Source: Bacteroidota bacterium
GTDB taxonomy: Bacteria > Bacteroidota > Bacteroidia > NS11-12g > UBA955
Assembly (NCBI GenBank): GCA_018333525.1
Contig: JAGXTF010000118.1
Span: forward strand, 124,001 to 188,000
DNA: 64,000 nt
Reading direction: 5' to 3'
Below, piece by piece: positions 7,548 to 16,760 of the stretch. Each line of letters begins with the position of its first letter. Positions within the stretch are counted from its first letter, which is position 1. The position numbers were made by a program, and so were the translations under genes. The notes beneath the pieces are model-generated. The model worked only from the letters and a program-made list of their open reading frames with translations, did no database searches and was not told the origin of the DNA.

Positions 7548-8071
7548 GCGATTGAATTAGCGAAGATACTCAATGCAGAGCTACCCTGTTTTTTTGTTTC
7601 AACGGCATTGTGAAAAGCCATACCGGGGCGGTGTTCCAGAATCAGAATGCCATCCGGAGCCAGCTTTGGAATCAGTAATTCCGGTAATTGCAGCATTTGT
7701 TTTAAATCGTATGGAGGATCTGCAAAAATGATATCGAATTTTTCTTCCAGTTTTTGAATGAAAGAAAACACATCGGATTTTTGAATTTGCCAATTGTCTA
7801 TTTTTAAATTCGATTTTATTTCATTTTGAATTTTGATATTTTTAAAATCTCTGTCCACTGAAATTACAGATGCCGCGTTCCTGCTCAAAAATTCGAGGCT
7901 TACAATTCCGGAACCCGAAAATAAATCCAATACTTTTTGATCTTCTATTCCGCAGGAATGTTGCAGTTTATTAAACAGAGATTCCCGCATCATATCGGTA
8001 GTGGGGCGCACATGATCCGGAAAACCGGAAGAGATTTTGTAACCTTTTAAATGGCCACCTGTAATTCGCAT
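7544..8071 (-). CDS. rsmD: 16S rRNA (guanine-N2)-methyltransferase RsmD
   Basis: 175 residues. N-terminal 'MRITGGHLKG' and 'VRPTTDMMRESLFN' are hallmarks of RsmD, and the catalytic DPPYD motif and SAM-binding 'VLDLFSGSGIVSLE' are visible. It methylates a guanine in 16S rRNA of the small subunit. It overlaps coaD by 4 bases and DUF3822 by 25 bases, indicating coupled translation. Confidence 0.94.
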   Translation of the reverse strand: MRITGGHLKGYKISSGFPDHVRPTTDMMRESLFNKLQHSCGIEDQKVLDLFSGSGIVSLEFLSRNAASVISVDRDFKNIKIQNEIKSNLKIDNWQIQKSDVFSFIQKLEEKFDIIFADPPYDLKQMLQLPELLIPKLAPDGILILEHRPGMAFHNAVETKKQGSSALSIFANSIA

Positions 8072-8781
8072 AAAAGGAATTGGTGCATAAGGGAAGCCTC
8101 AGCTGCGTAGGGCGGATATTCTCCTGTAGTATAGGGCAATGTCATTTGCAAAGGTCGTATATCTGAAATAAATCTTTGAAATACCTTAAATAATTCCTGA
8201 ATTTGATTTCCCAATAATTCAAAATGTACTTTGCGAATATCCTGCCCTTGTAATTTTACTGCGGCCATAGCAAAATACAATACTTCCGAATCGTTGGATG
8301 CGTGGTATATGTTGGATAATACGCAATTTCCATCTCTGAAATATGCGAGCATGCAGCGTTTTCCATGAACCAGGATCTGCACATAATTTGCATGCAATTG
8401 GGCATTCTTTTTTGCAATAAAATAAAATGGATAAAATGCATGCACCTGATTTTCTTTTCCCGAAAATTGGATATTTAAATTTTCATCTGCGGCAATGGAT
8501 TGCATATTTCCGGTGAATTCCGGTGAAACCGTTCCCAGAAACAATTTGGGAACCAGATAAAATCCCGACTCAAAATCCATGGTGAACGCGGTGCCGGTTT
8601 CATTTACGGAAAGAGCATGTATGGAGGATTCCAGATGGTCGCTTTCTTCAATTACATGCAACAGCAAATTTTCTTCACGGTCACATACCATAGCCTGAAA
8701 GATGCCATCAGACTGATAACAAACCATGGAATTGTCGGCATTCCATTTTGCATTGCGATATTCCCAAAGCCTTACGGGCAT
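8047..8781 (-). CDS. DUF3822-family protein
   Basis: 244 residues from ATG 8781; a TTG three codons earlier is possible. The sequence and its place upstream of rsmD and coaD match DUF3822, a Bacteroidota family of unknown function. No signal peptide, membrane segment or catalytic motif is evident. The 25-base overlap with rsmD suggests a conserved operon. A GAACTTTG stretch (7 of 8 to TAnnTTTG) sits just upstream. Family assignment rests mainly on context. Confidence 0.7.
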   Translation of the reverse strand: MPVRLWEYRNAKWNADNSMVCYQSDGIFQAMVCDREENLLLHVIEESDHLESSIHALSVNETGTAFTMDFESGFYLVPKLFLGTVSPEFTGNMQSIAADENLNIQFSGKENQVHAFYPFYFIAKKNAQLHANYVQILVHGKRCMLAYFRDGNCVLSNIYHASNDSEVLYFAMAAVKLQGQDIRKVHFELLGNQIQELFKVFQRFISDIRPLQMTLPYTTGEYPPYAAEASLMHQFLLCELQVAI

Positions 8782-8843
8782 TGCGGACAAAGTTCATTAT
8801 AATTTGCCAAATGCCAAAGTCATTATAAATCTGGAGCATTGAC

Positions 8844-8851
8844 TATTTTTG
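8844..8851 (+). promoter_or_regulatory. Promoter -7 box (TATTTTTG) for the M1 peptidase gene
   Basis: Perfect TAnnTTTG match with only 4 bases between the box and the ATG at 8856, so the transcript should be nearly leaderless. Confidence 0.55.
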
Positions 8852-8855
8852 CCAA

Positions 8856-11800
8856 ATGCGTCCATACATCTTGATTTTACTGGCGATTACAAGCCAAATG
8901 GCACAGGCACAAAACACAGATTGGGCCATTGGGAATACCTATCGCAGCGAATCCAATGCATTATACTGGAAAAACAAATTGCCATATGAAGGCTATTGGC
9001 AGCAAGATGTATATTATAAAATATCTGCATCGCTAGACGATTCCGCAGAGGTAATTTCCGGAACGGAAACACTGAAATATTATAACAATTCGCCAAATAT
9101 TTTAAAGGAAGCGTATTTCCATTTGTATCAAAATGCAGTGCAACCGGGCTCATTGGTGGATGAATTGTACAATGAAAACAAAACCCCCCATACTTTTGGA
9201 CGTTATGAGAAACAAGGCCTGGGAACTCAAATTTTAAGCGCAACGGTGAATGGTGAATCTGTAATTCCTTCCATTCATTTTACCGTAATGAAATTGCCTT
9301 TGAACCAACCATTACAACCCGGAGACAGTGTGGAATTTTCGTTTACATTCAAAACATATTTTGATCGGGGTTCCATTCGCAGAAGAATGAAGGTGTATGA
9401 CCATCACGGGTTTAAACATTTCAACGGCGTGCATTGGTATCCCAGAATTTGTGTTTACGACAGAAAATTTTCCTGGGAAACCGCGCAGCATATGGAGCAT
9501 GAATTTTATGGAGATTATGGCGCATATGACGTGGAATTGAAATTACCCACACAATATATAAATGAAGCAACAGGAGTGCTTTTAAATCCAAATGAAACCT
9601 ATCCCGGTGACCTGAGGGGAAAGCTGGATATCAGCAACTTTCGGGAGAGATTACCCAATGACCAACCCCAATTAATTGCCCCTAAAGATGGTAAATATAA
9701 AACATGGCGATACCATGCAGACAATGTGCATGATTTTGCGTGGACTGCTGATCCAACTTACAGAATTGGAGAAGTGGTTTGGAATGGCATTCATTGCATT
9801 GCACTGGCTCAGGAACAGAATGCGTGGAAATGGCAGCCCTCCGCAACATTTGTGGCCAATGTGATTTCTACCTACAGCAAAGATTTTGGCATGTACGAAT
9901 ATCCCAAAATGGTTGCCGCAGATGCAGCAGATGGCATGGAATATCCCATGTTGACTTTGGATGGTGGAGAATACCCTGGACATCAGGGATTGATTGCACA
10001 TGAAGTAGGGCACAATTGGTTTTTTGGAATGATAGGCAGCAATGAAACCTATCGCGCCTCACTGGATGAAGGATTTACCCAATTTCTGACAGCATGGAGT
10101 ATGAAAAAACTCACCGGACAAAACCAAAGACCAAGTGAAATCGAATACAACACAAATTATTTTGGTTACCTGCGGGATGCTATAGACGGCATAGATCCCA
10201 CTTTAAACACCCATAGCGATGATTTTAACAATGCAATAGGACATGGTGGAGGATATGGACATGTGTATTATAAAACTGCAACCATGTTATACAATCTCGA
10301 ATATGTATTGGGAGATTCCATATTTAAAAAAGCCATGCAGGATTATGTGAAACAATGGAAGATTTGTCACCCTTATGCAGAGGATTTCCGCAACAGCATT
10401 ATTATGTCGGCGAATACGGATTTGAACTGGTTTTTTGATCAGTGGATGGAGACCAGTAAATATGTAGATTATGGAATTAAGAAAGTGAAAAAACTGAAAT
10501 CCGGAGAATATGATATCCAAATAAAAAGAAAAGGCGATATGATTATGCCTTTGGATTTGAGAATTTATTTAAAGGACGGGAGCAAATTCGACATGACAAT
10601 TCCTGTTTCCAATTACGCAAAACCGGGAAGCATTCATCCTACGCAACCCTGGCTGGGATGGGGTTTTTTGAATCCGGAATACGATTTGAAAATTAAATTA
10701 AATGCCGATATAAAAAATGTACAAATAGATCCCAGTGGAAGACTTGCAGATATTTATATGCCGGATAATTTATGGAAGCGAAAATTCAGATTGAATTTTG
10801 ACAAAGGCGTAGAAATTGCGCGTTACCATCGCGGTGGGTACAAGTATTTCTGGAGACCGGACCTTTGGTACAGCTATGCAGATGGATTGCGTGCAGGAGT
10901 AAAATTCAGCGGAAATTACGCTGCAAGAAAACATATTTTTAATGCGTATTTGTGGTATAATTCCGGATTATTATCTGGATTGGAATCTTTAGAAAACAGT
11001 GGTAAAATAACCACATTTCAAATGGAAAGCAATCGTTATAAACCTTCCTTTTCCTATCATTTTGATTATCAAAATTATTTGCGGAAAAATGGGGAAATTA
11101 AATTGCGAAGCAGCGCTATTGCCGGATCTCTGATCAACCAGGCAGGATGGGAGAAAGATGCTGGTAAGGGCAGATGGATCACCTATTTGAAACAAATGAA
11201 CAGCGGATATTATTATAAACCGTATTCACAATTATTTGGAGAATATAATTATCAAACGCCATTTTCTTATTTGCCAACGCAGCAATTTTGGAGCAACATG
11301 AGCAATATTTCTTTCAATTTAAAATACAAACGAAATTATCGCGCCATGCACAGCAATGGATTTTGGGAACTCGGCGGAAGAACCACAACGCCGTGGAGTG
11401 AAACCGTTTATGGATATGTGCAATTTACCTGGAACCAAAGCCGAAATGTAGGGAAGACCAATTTTCGCAGCAGGTATTTTTTGCAGGCGGGGCAAGGCAA
11501 AAATCCGGCAGCGGAAAGTATGCTTTATGCGGCGGGAGCAAATCCGGAGGAAATATGGGACAATAAATATGTGCGCGATTTGGGTATGATGAATATAAAT
11601 TCAAATGGATATCTGGCTAATGGTTATGGATCATTTCCTATTGCCATGGGTGGTGGTTTGAATTTGCGTGGATTTACAGGCTATCAGATTCCCCATAAAA
11701 ATGGAGATTCTATTTATTTGTTTTATCGCGGAAATTCCGGAACTGCTTTGAATGTGGAATGGGAATTCAGCAATCTTTTCAGTTTTGTTCCAAAAGTTAA

Positions 11801-12083
11801 AATGCTGAAATGCCAGGTTTACGCTTTTGGGGATGTCGGTTGTATCACCTATCCATCAGGAAGTAGGCTATTACAATCGGGTTTACTTGCCGATGCGGGT
11901 TTGGGATTTATTTTAAATATAAGCCATTGGCAAAATTTAATTCCTAAAAAACAACGCCCGGTATTAACTGGTGAAAAGCCGCTGATTATACGTGCAGATT
12001 TCCCATTATTTGTAAATGCTGTTCAAAGCGGAGAATCCAATTTGGCATTTCGCTGGTTACTTGCAATAGGTGCGGCATTCTAA
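8856..12083 (+). CDS. M1-family metallopeptidase with C-terminal outer-membrane barrel-like domain
   Basis: 1075 residues. Signal peptide ~1-19, then the gluzincin peptidase region: GMEYP at 360-364 in place of the usual GxMEN, zinc motif HEVGH (382-386), and third zinc ligand Glu405 exactly 18 residues further on. M1 enzymes are aminopeptidases. M1 proteins are usually 600-850 residues; here about 425 extra residues (from ~650) are rich in alternating aromatic/hydrophobic strands with short turns and end in '...AIGAAF'. This resembles a BamA/surface-antigen-like outer-membrane barrel with a terminal aromatic. I infer a peptidase tethered to the outer membrane. No downstream gene shares the operon. 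Confidence 0.88.
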   Translation: MRPYILILLAITSQMAQAQNTDWAIGNTYRSESNALYWKNKLPYEGYWQQDVYYKISASLDDSAEVISGTETLKYYNNSPNILKEAYFHLYQNAVQPGSLVDELYNENKTPHTFGRYEKQGLGTQILSATVNGESVIPSIHFTVMKLPLNQPLQPGDSVEFSFTFKTYFDRGSIRRRMKVYDHHGFKHFNGVHWYPRICVYDRKFSWETAQHMEHEFYGDYGAYDVELKLPTQYINEATGVLLNPNETYPGDLRGKLDISNFRERLPNDQPQLIAPKDGKYKTWRYHADNVHDFAWTADPTYRIGEVVWNGIHCIALAQEQNAWKWQPSATFVANVISTYSKDFGMYEYPKMVAADAADGMEYPMLTLDGGEYPGHQGLIAHEVGHNWFFGMIGSNETYRASLDEGFTQFLTAWSMKKLTGQNQRPSEIEYNTNYFGYLRDAIDGIDPTLNTHSDDFNNAIGHGGGYGHVYYKTATMLYNLEYVLGDSIFKKAMQDYVKQWKICHPYAEDFRNSIIMSANTDLNWFFDQWMETSKYVDYGIKKVKKLKSGEYDIQIKRKGDMIMPLDLRIYLKDGSKFDMTIPVSNYAKPGSIHPTQPWLGWGFLNPEYDLKIKLNADIKNVQIDPSGRLADIYMPDNLWKRKFRLNFDKGVEIARYHRGGYKYFWRPDLWYSYADGLRAGVKFSGNYAARKHIFNAYLWYNSGLLSGLESLENSGKITTFQMESNRYKPSFSYHFDYQNYLRKNGEIKLRSSAIAGSLINQAGWEKDAGKGRWITYLKQMNSGYYYKPYSQLFGEYNYQTPFSYLPTQQFWSNMSNISFNLKYKRNYRAMHSNGFWELGGRTTTPWSETVYGYVQFTWNQSRNVGKTNFRSRYFLQAGQGKNPAAESMLYAAGANPEEIWDNKYVRDLGMMNINSNGYLANGYGSFPIAMGGGLNLRGFTGYQIPHKNGDSIYLFYRGNSGTALNVEWEFSNLFSFVPKVKMLKCQVYAFGDVGCITYPSGSRLLQSGLLADAGLGFILNISHWQNLIPKKQRPVLTGEKPLIIRADFPLFVNAVQSGESNLAFRWLLAIGAAF

Positions 12084-12437
12084 GCGAGGTTTGAATTAAA
12101 GTTTTATTTCACATCAGGAAAGGAATCCTGATGTATGTTATAGATGATTTACCAGGAGTAGATTTGAATTCCTGTGCCAAATTCCCATCGTTCATGCAGA
12201 AAAATATTTTCATCAGCACATCCTTTCATTAACGATATTTTATTTATTCTGATGGGTTTGAATATTTTTCCATCGCCATGCGCTGTCTAAGGTGTTGTTG
12301 GTTTGGACTGAATACTGCCATGCTATGAATTTTGAATCTCCAGGATGTGGCATTAAGAAAATCTTAAAATTATGTTGGAATTAATTGTCCGGGGAAATCT
12401 AAAATGAATAACAACTGGAAACAAGCCAATATAAAAT
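12084..12437. other. Non-coding gap after the M1 peptidase gene
   Basis: No credible gene. A hairpin with arms ACATCAGGA / TCCTGATGT lies at 12111-12134, but it lacks a clear T run, so it may be an mRNA 3' end or a small repeat. Nothing else is recognised. Confidence 0.5.
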
Positions 12438-12469
12438 AAAAGAGGCCGGTGCTTGTACCGGCCTCTTTT
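12438..12469. terminator. Bidirectional rho-independent terminator
   Basis: Thirteen-base stem AAAAGAGGCCGGT / ACCGGCCTCTTTT around a 6-base loop, with A/T runs built into the stem ends. It serves the minus-strand OmpA gene and could also stop plus-strand transcription from the M1 gene. Confidence 0.85.
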
Positions 12470-12492
12470 ACTAGGTTATTGGACTCAAATAC

Positions 12493-14088
12493 TTAATAAG
12501 TATATGTCATGGAAATTTCTACACGTCTGTTGCGCGCTTTGTTGGAAGGAGTGGTGTTTGCAACAGCAGGTTTGGTTTCACCATAACCGGTTGCAATCAT
12601 TCTGTCTCTGGCAATTCCTTTTCCAACCAGATATTCTACAACTGCTTGAGCACGGCGCTGAGAGAGATCGAGGTTTTTGGCATCATCTCCGTCAGAATCG
12701 GTGTGACCATCAATAGCAACGTGTGCTTCCGGATAATCTGCAAGAATTTTAGCCAGTTGGTCCAGATCGTCAAATGATTCTGTTTTCAAAACATCTTTAT
12801 TGGTTTCAAAGAAGATATTTTTTGCAACGGTTGCAATCTGACGAATTACTTCCTGTTTGATTTCAGGACAACCATTGTTGGCAATGGTACCTGCTTTATC
12901 TACGCATTTGTCTTTGTGGTCATATACACCATCATTATCGCTATCGGGGCAACCTTCACCTTCTACAGTTCCAGCTTTCAACGGGCATTTGTCTTTTCTG
13001 TCTTCCAAACCGTCACCGTCACTATCGGGGCAACCGTTGAATTCTTTAGAACCTGCAACATTTGGACATTCGTCTTTACGGTCTTCGATTCCGTCGCCAT
13101 CGCTGTCAGGGCAACCATTGAATTCTGGTTTTCCAGCCACTTTCGGACACTGGTCTAATTTATCTTCTATACCATCATTATCGGTATCGGGGCAACCATT
13201 GTATTTGCGAAGACCCCAAACTTCAGGACATGCATCGTCTGCATCCCAGATACTATCATGATCGGTATCTGCATTGCAACCCACGCTGTCCACATAGTTG
13301 CGGTATTTTTCAGGAGTGTTTTTGCACAAGTCGTATTTGTCGCAAACACCATCTTCGTCTTTGTCTTTGCATTTGGTAGTTCCACCTTCACCAAAGATGT
13401 AGGTTATTCCAATTGCATGGTAGCCCCACATATCATTGGTTCTCCAAAGCTTATTTACGAGTGGATCAAAAGGATCTGTTCCGGCAGGGCTGTTTGCACC
13501 GTCCCAACGGTCATTCATGGTATAAGTTGCAGTCCAGGACCAACGGATTCCGATGTAATCGCTCAGATAAAAGCTTACACCTGCCCCGCCCTGAACCTGA
13601 GCACCGAAATCGGTGATATGGGTTTGTATTTCATTCAATGCCCCCCAGCGTATTTCCGAGTGCACATAATAACCACCAAAACCTCCATAAATAAATGGAG
13701 CAACACGAGCTTCCTCGCTTAACATGGCGCCGTTATTAAAACGGAATCTCGCACCGAAAGTAAGGTCAGCTGTATTTGCGCGAAAACTGGTGTATTTGGC
13801 CGGTTCAGGTCTCCAGTCCACAATACGGGAAAATCCTACATCACCTGCGCTGAAGTTCACCACTCCATCCAGGTAAGGATTTAACATATATCCGAAATTA
13901 ATACCACCACCCTGATAGATTGGTGCTCTCTGAAAGAACAATGAGGATCCGTGATCGCCGAGGTATTCACGCAAACCAAAGTTTGCTTCAATACACATCT
14001 TTCCATTCTGATTTTGAGAGTTTGCATTACTTATCCCGCATAAAACAACCAGGGACAATAATGCCTTAGCTAAGTAATCTTTTATCAT
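12493..14088 (-). CDS. OmpA-family outer-membrane protein with thrombospondin type 3 repeats
   Basis: 531 residues. Signal peptide ~1-24; residues ~30-235 a small outer-membrane barrel; ~250-400 calcium-binding TSP3 repeats (many 'DxDxDG' units such as 'CPDSDGDGIED'); ~415-531 an OmpA/MotB peptidoglycan-binding domain with 'HTDSDG', 'LSQRRAQAVVEYL' and 'NRRVEI'. It tethers the outer membrane to peptidoglycan. It is monocistronic, with its own promoter and terminator. Confidence 0.95.
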   Translation of the reverse strand: MIKDYLAKALLSLVVLCGISNANSQNQNGKMCIEANFGLREYLGDHGSSLFFQRAPIYQGGGINFGYMLNPYLDGVVNFSAGDVGFSRIVDWRPEPAKYTSFRANTADLTFGARFRFNNGAMLSEEARVAPFIYGGFGGYYVHSEIRWGALNEIQTHITDFGAQVQGGAGVSFYLSDYIGIRWSWTATYTMNDRWDGANSPAGTDPFDPLVNKLWRTNDMWGYHAIGITYIFGEGGTTKCKDKDEDGVCDKYDLCKNTPEKYRNYVDSVGCNADTDHDSIWDADDACPEVWGLRKYNGCPDTDNDGIEDKLDQCPKVAGKPEFNGCPDSDGDGIEDRKDECPNVAGSKEFNGCPDSDGDGLEDRKDKCPLKAGTVEGEGCPDSDNDGVYDHKDKCVDKAGTIANNGCPEIKQEVIRQIATVAKNIFFETNKDVLKTESFDDLDQLAKILADYPEAHVAIDGHTDSDGDDAKNLDLSQRRAQAVVEYLVGKGIARDRMIATGYGETKPAVANTTPSNKARNRRVEISMTYTY

Positions 14089-14123
14089 AGGTTTTGTAGT
14101 TCGATTTTGAGGGTTTAGGCCAA

Positions 14124-14131
14124 CAAATATA
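14124..14131 (-). promoter_or_regulatory. Promoter -7 box (TATATTTG) for the OmpA-family gene
   Basis: Perfect TAnnTTTG on the minus strand, 36 bases upstream of the start at 14088. Confidence 0.6.
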
Positions 14132-14201
14132 GGAAGTTCATTAGTAAAAAAAATTTTTTTACAAAAATTTGAATATTGGGATGGTGATGGGTTCCCTAAA
14201 A

Positions 14202-14645
14202 TTAATTATATATAAGGAGCAGGTTGCTGTTCTTTTGAATCTTGTACTGCGCCAAACGTCCTTTTGCGGGACCTGCAGTTGGAAATCCATTAAACAGAAA
14301 ACGACTGTCACAACAGGGATTGAACGTGTTTCCCAGATAAGTCCCGCATTTCAATTGCAGACTTTGAGAATCCACCCAAATATTAGAACATTCATTCATT
14401 GGCTGGTATGCACAGGTTCTTTCAAATGCATACCAATTGTCGTCATAATCATGGATAACAAGCACGCCTTTTACACCGCCTGTATAGTATCCAAATCCAC
14501 CTACCACAGTGAGGTGTTGGTTGGAGGGCAGATTTAAATCGATTGTTAAATTAACAGGTGCAGTTGGGATGCTTTCAGTAACATTGTTTTTGTTACATGA
14601 AAAAAAGATACAAATAGCAAAAAAAAGGCTATTCCTCATAATCAT
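14202..14645 (-). CDS. Rieske-like lipoprotein lacking the histidine ligands
   Basis: 147 residues from ATG 14645; a second ATG lies two codons later. A lipoprotein signal ends in 'FFSC' near residue 18. The C-terminal half follows the Rieske layout: 'TCAYQ' where C-x-H is expected, 'LKCGTYLGNTFNPCCDSRF' where C-x-x-H is expected, then 'GFPTAGPAKGRLAQY', which fits the usual G-P-A...L..Y ending. Cysteines are kept but both ligand histidines are absent, so a normal [2Fe-2S] Rieske cluster cannot form. It overlaps the stop of the hydroxyacyl-CoA dehydrogenase and ends that long operon. Fold assignment is by pattern only. Confidence 0.55.
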   Translation of the reverse strand: MIMRNSLFFAICIFFSCNKNNVTESIPTAPVNLTIDLNLPSNQHLTVVGGFGYYTGGVKGVLVIHDYDDNWYAFERTCAYQPMNECSNIWVDSQSLQLKCGTYLGNTFNPCCDSRFLFNGFPTAGPAKGRLAQYKIQKNSNLLLIYN

Positions 14646-15471
14646 AAAATCCTTTTCCGGTTTTTCGTCCGTGTCTGCCGGCATCCACCATTTGTTGCTG
14701 GATTCTGCTTGGACGAAATCGCGGTTCCTGATGGAATTGTTCGTACATCGATGATGTTACAGAAAAATTGGTTTCCACCCCTATCAAATCCATCAGCCGA
14801 AACGGCCCCAAACGAAAACCGGAAGCTTCACATAGTCTGTCAATAGCCTGAAATTCCGCAACATTTTCCTCTGCAATCTTTAATCCTTCCACATAATAAG
14901 GACGTGCCACGCGATTCACAATAAAGCCGGGTGCATCATTTGCATATACCGCATGTTTGCCAAGAGATACAGCCCAATTAAAAGCAATAGTTGCAACCTT
15001 TTCGCTGGTAGAAGCACCTTTAATTATTTCAACCAACTTCATCAATTGTGCTGGATTAAAAAAGTGGATTCCAACCAGGTTGGATGGATTTTTTAACCCC
15101 AAAGCAATTTGTGTTATGGGAATAGAAGAGGTATTGGTAGCATAAATAGTTTCAGCGCCGTTGATGTGTTCCAGTTTAGAAAACAATTCCCGCTTAATAT
15201 CCAATTTTTCCAAGGCAGCTTCCAAAATCAAATCTGCTTTCAGTTCATTCAGCTCTTTGGTAAATGACAATAATTTCAAAGCCTGGTCTTTGGCTTCTGA
15301 CAATAATTTGCCTTTAGCCACAGACTTTTCCATTTCACTTTCAATATATTTTTTGGACCGCTCCAAAGCGGCATCCTGAATATCGTACAATACAGTTTCA
15401 TAACCGGCCAGAATACTGCATATGGCAATTCCTGACCCCATAACACCTGACCCTGCAATTCCTGTTTTCAT
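14629..15471 (-). CDS. 3-hydroxyacyl-CoA dehydrogenase (3-hydroxybutyryl-CoA dehydrogenase type)
   Basis: 280 residues from ATG 15471, preferred because an earlier in-frame start would overlap the upstream gene. The NAD-binding 'GIAGSGVMGSGIA' sits at the N-terminus, 'ATNTSSIPIT' mid-domain, 'HFFNPAQLMKLVEI' holds the catalytic His, and 'DAPGFIVNRV' begins the C-terminal domain. It oxidises 3-hydroxyacyl-CoA with NAD in fatty-acid or butyrate metabolism. It is nine bases after the EnvC-like gene and overlaps the Rieske-like gene. Confidence 0.92.
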   Translation of the reverse strand: MKTGIAGSGVMGSGIAICSILAGYETVLYDIQDAALERSKKYIESEMEKSVAKGKLLSEAKDQALKLLSFTKELNELKADLILEAALEKLDIKRELFSKLEHINGAETIYATNTSSIPITQIALGLKNPSNLVGIHFFNPAQLMKLVEIIKGASTSEKVATIAFNWAVSLGKHAVYANDAPGFIVNRVARPYYVEGLKIAEENVAEFQAIDRLCEASGFRLGPFRLMDLIGVETNFSVTSSMYEQFHQEPRFRPSRIQQQMVDAGRHGRKTGKGFYDYEE

Positions 15472-15479
15472 ATCAGATT

Positions 15480-16760
15480 TTATTTTCCTGCCAGCCAATT
15501 TGCCGGATTTTGTTTAGACTGTCCTTTCCAAACCTGGAATTGCAAAATGGTTTTGCCTTCCTCATCTGTCCAAACCTTGCCCAGATTTTGTTTGCTACTC
15601 ACTGTCTGACCGCGGGATACATATACTTCGGTTAATCGGCTATAAACTGTGAAATATTCGCCATGATTGATTAAAACTGCTTTCTCCTGACCTGGAATAT
15701 TGATTACTGCAGCTACAGTACCTTTAAATACTGATCTGGCGGATCCTCCTTCATTGGTAGTAATATCCACTCCATTATTGATCAAGGTAATACCTGCCAA
15801 ATCCGGATGGGCGTGAACTCCGTATCCCTGTGAAATATATCCTCGTTCAACAGGCCAGGGCAAAACACCAGCATTTGCCGCAAAACTATTGCTTAATTCC
15901 CTGGCTTCTGGTGTCAGAGTTACCGTTCCCTGAGCTGCTGCAGCCGGTTTCTTGCCTGAAGATGCTGTTCTTGTAACGCCACCGGTAGGTTTTTTGCCGG
16001 TTTTAGCTGCCTGTGAAGCTGCTCTTTTTCGCGCTGCCTCAATTTCTCTGGCAATCATTCTGCTTATGGTGGCATTCAGTTTATTTACAGCTACTTCGTT
16101 TTTACGGATTTTCTTCCGCAATTGTGCCTCCTGACTAGTAAGGCTGCTCACCATTTTGGATTTTTCTCTTTTATCGGTATCCAGTTTATTTTTTTCACTC
16201 ACTTCATCTTTGAGCAAAAAATTCTTTTCCGTTTTGGTTTTTTGAAGGGCCATCAAACCACTGTTAACACTGTCTTTTTTCTCTTGTATTCTCTCAATCA
16301 AAAAGGAGCGGTACTCGGATAATTTCTTTAAATATTTAAGTCTTTTTATTGCCTGTCTGAAATTAGAAGAAGCAAAAACGAATGCGAGTTCATTGGCATT
16401 CTTCCTGGTTTTATAAGCTTTAATGATGGTTTTGTGCATTCGTAGCTTTTCTTCCACAAATAGTTTTTGCAATTCTGTGAGATGAAAATTGCGCACTTTT
16501 ATTTCTGCTTCTGTTTCGCCTATTTCTTCTTTTAAATTTCCTATTACTTCTTCCTGCCCTTTAATGATGACATTCAACGTGTTTAAATTATGCAGGGCCG
16601 CAGATTTTTTTGCACTGGTTTTTTTCAGAATATTCCGGGTGTATTCAATATCCTGTTGCATTTTTTTTCTTTTTTGTTCCAGTTGTTTTCTGGACTGGGC
16701 CTGTAATTGCAGGACAGATAACAGAAACAAAATCGATAGGTTGGCAATGCGTTTTATCAT
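15480..16760 (-). CDS. EnvC/NlpD-like murein hydrolase activator (degenerate LytM/M23 domain)
   Basis: 426 residues: signal peptide ~1-21, long coiled coil ~22-250 rich in K/E/L heptads, a basic Ser/Thr/Ala linker, and a LytM domain ~300-426. Active M23 enzymes need H-x3-D and H-x-H zinc sites; here the first His is Asn ('NNGVDI') and the last motif reads 'LQFQVWK', so zinc ligands are lost. As with E. coli EnvC, it most likely activates amidases for septal peptidoglycan splitting rather than cutting itself. It overlaps the DUF4292 gene by 4 bases. Confidence 0.88.
   Translation of the reverse strand: MIKRIANLSILFLLSVLQLQAQSRKQLEQKRKKMQQDIEYTRNILKKTSAKKSAALHNLNTLNVIIKGQEEVIGNLKEEIGETEAEIKVRNFHLTELQKLFVEEKLRMHKTIIKAYKTRKNANELAFVFASSNFRQAIKRLKYLKKLSEYRSFLIERIQEKKDSVNSGLMALQKTKTEKNFLLKDEVSEKNKLDTDKREKSKMVSSLTSQEAQLRKKIRKNEVAVNKLNATISRMIAREIEAARKRAASQAAKTGKKPTGGVTRTASSGKKPAAAAQGTVTLTPEARELSNSFAANAGVLPWPVERGYISQGYGVHAHPDLAGITLINNGVDITTNEGGSARSVFKGTVAAVINIPGQEKAVLINHGEYFTVYSRLTEVYVSRGQTVSSKQNLGKVWTDEEGKTILQFQVWKGQSKQNPANWLAGK

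Noticed and set aside
12453-12716. 87-residue plus-strand reading frame
   Set aside because: Antisense to the OmpA domain and beginning inside a terminator stem.
13258-13722. 154-residue plus-strand reading frame
   Set aside because: Antisense to the OmpA-family gene, whose TSP3 repeats leave long opposite frames open.
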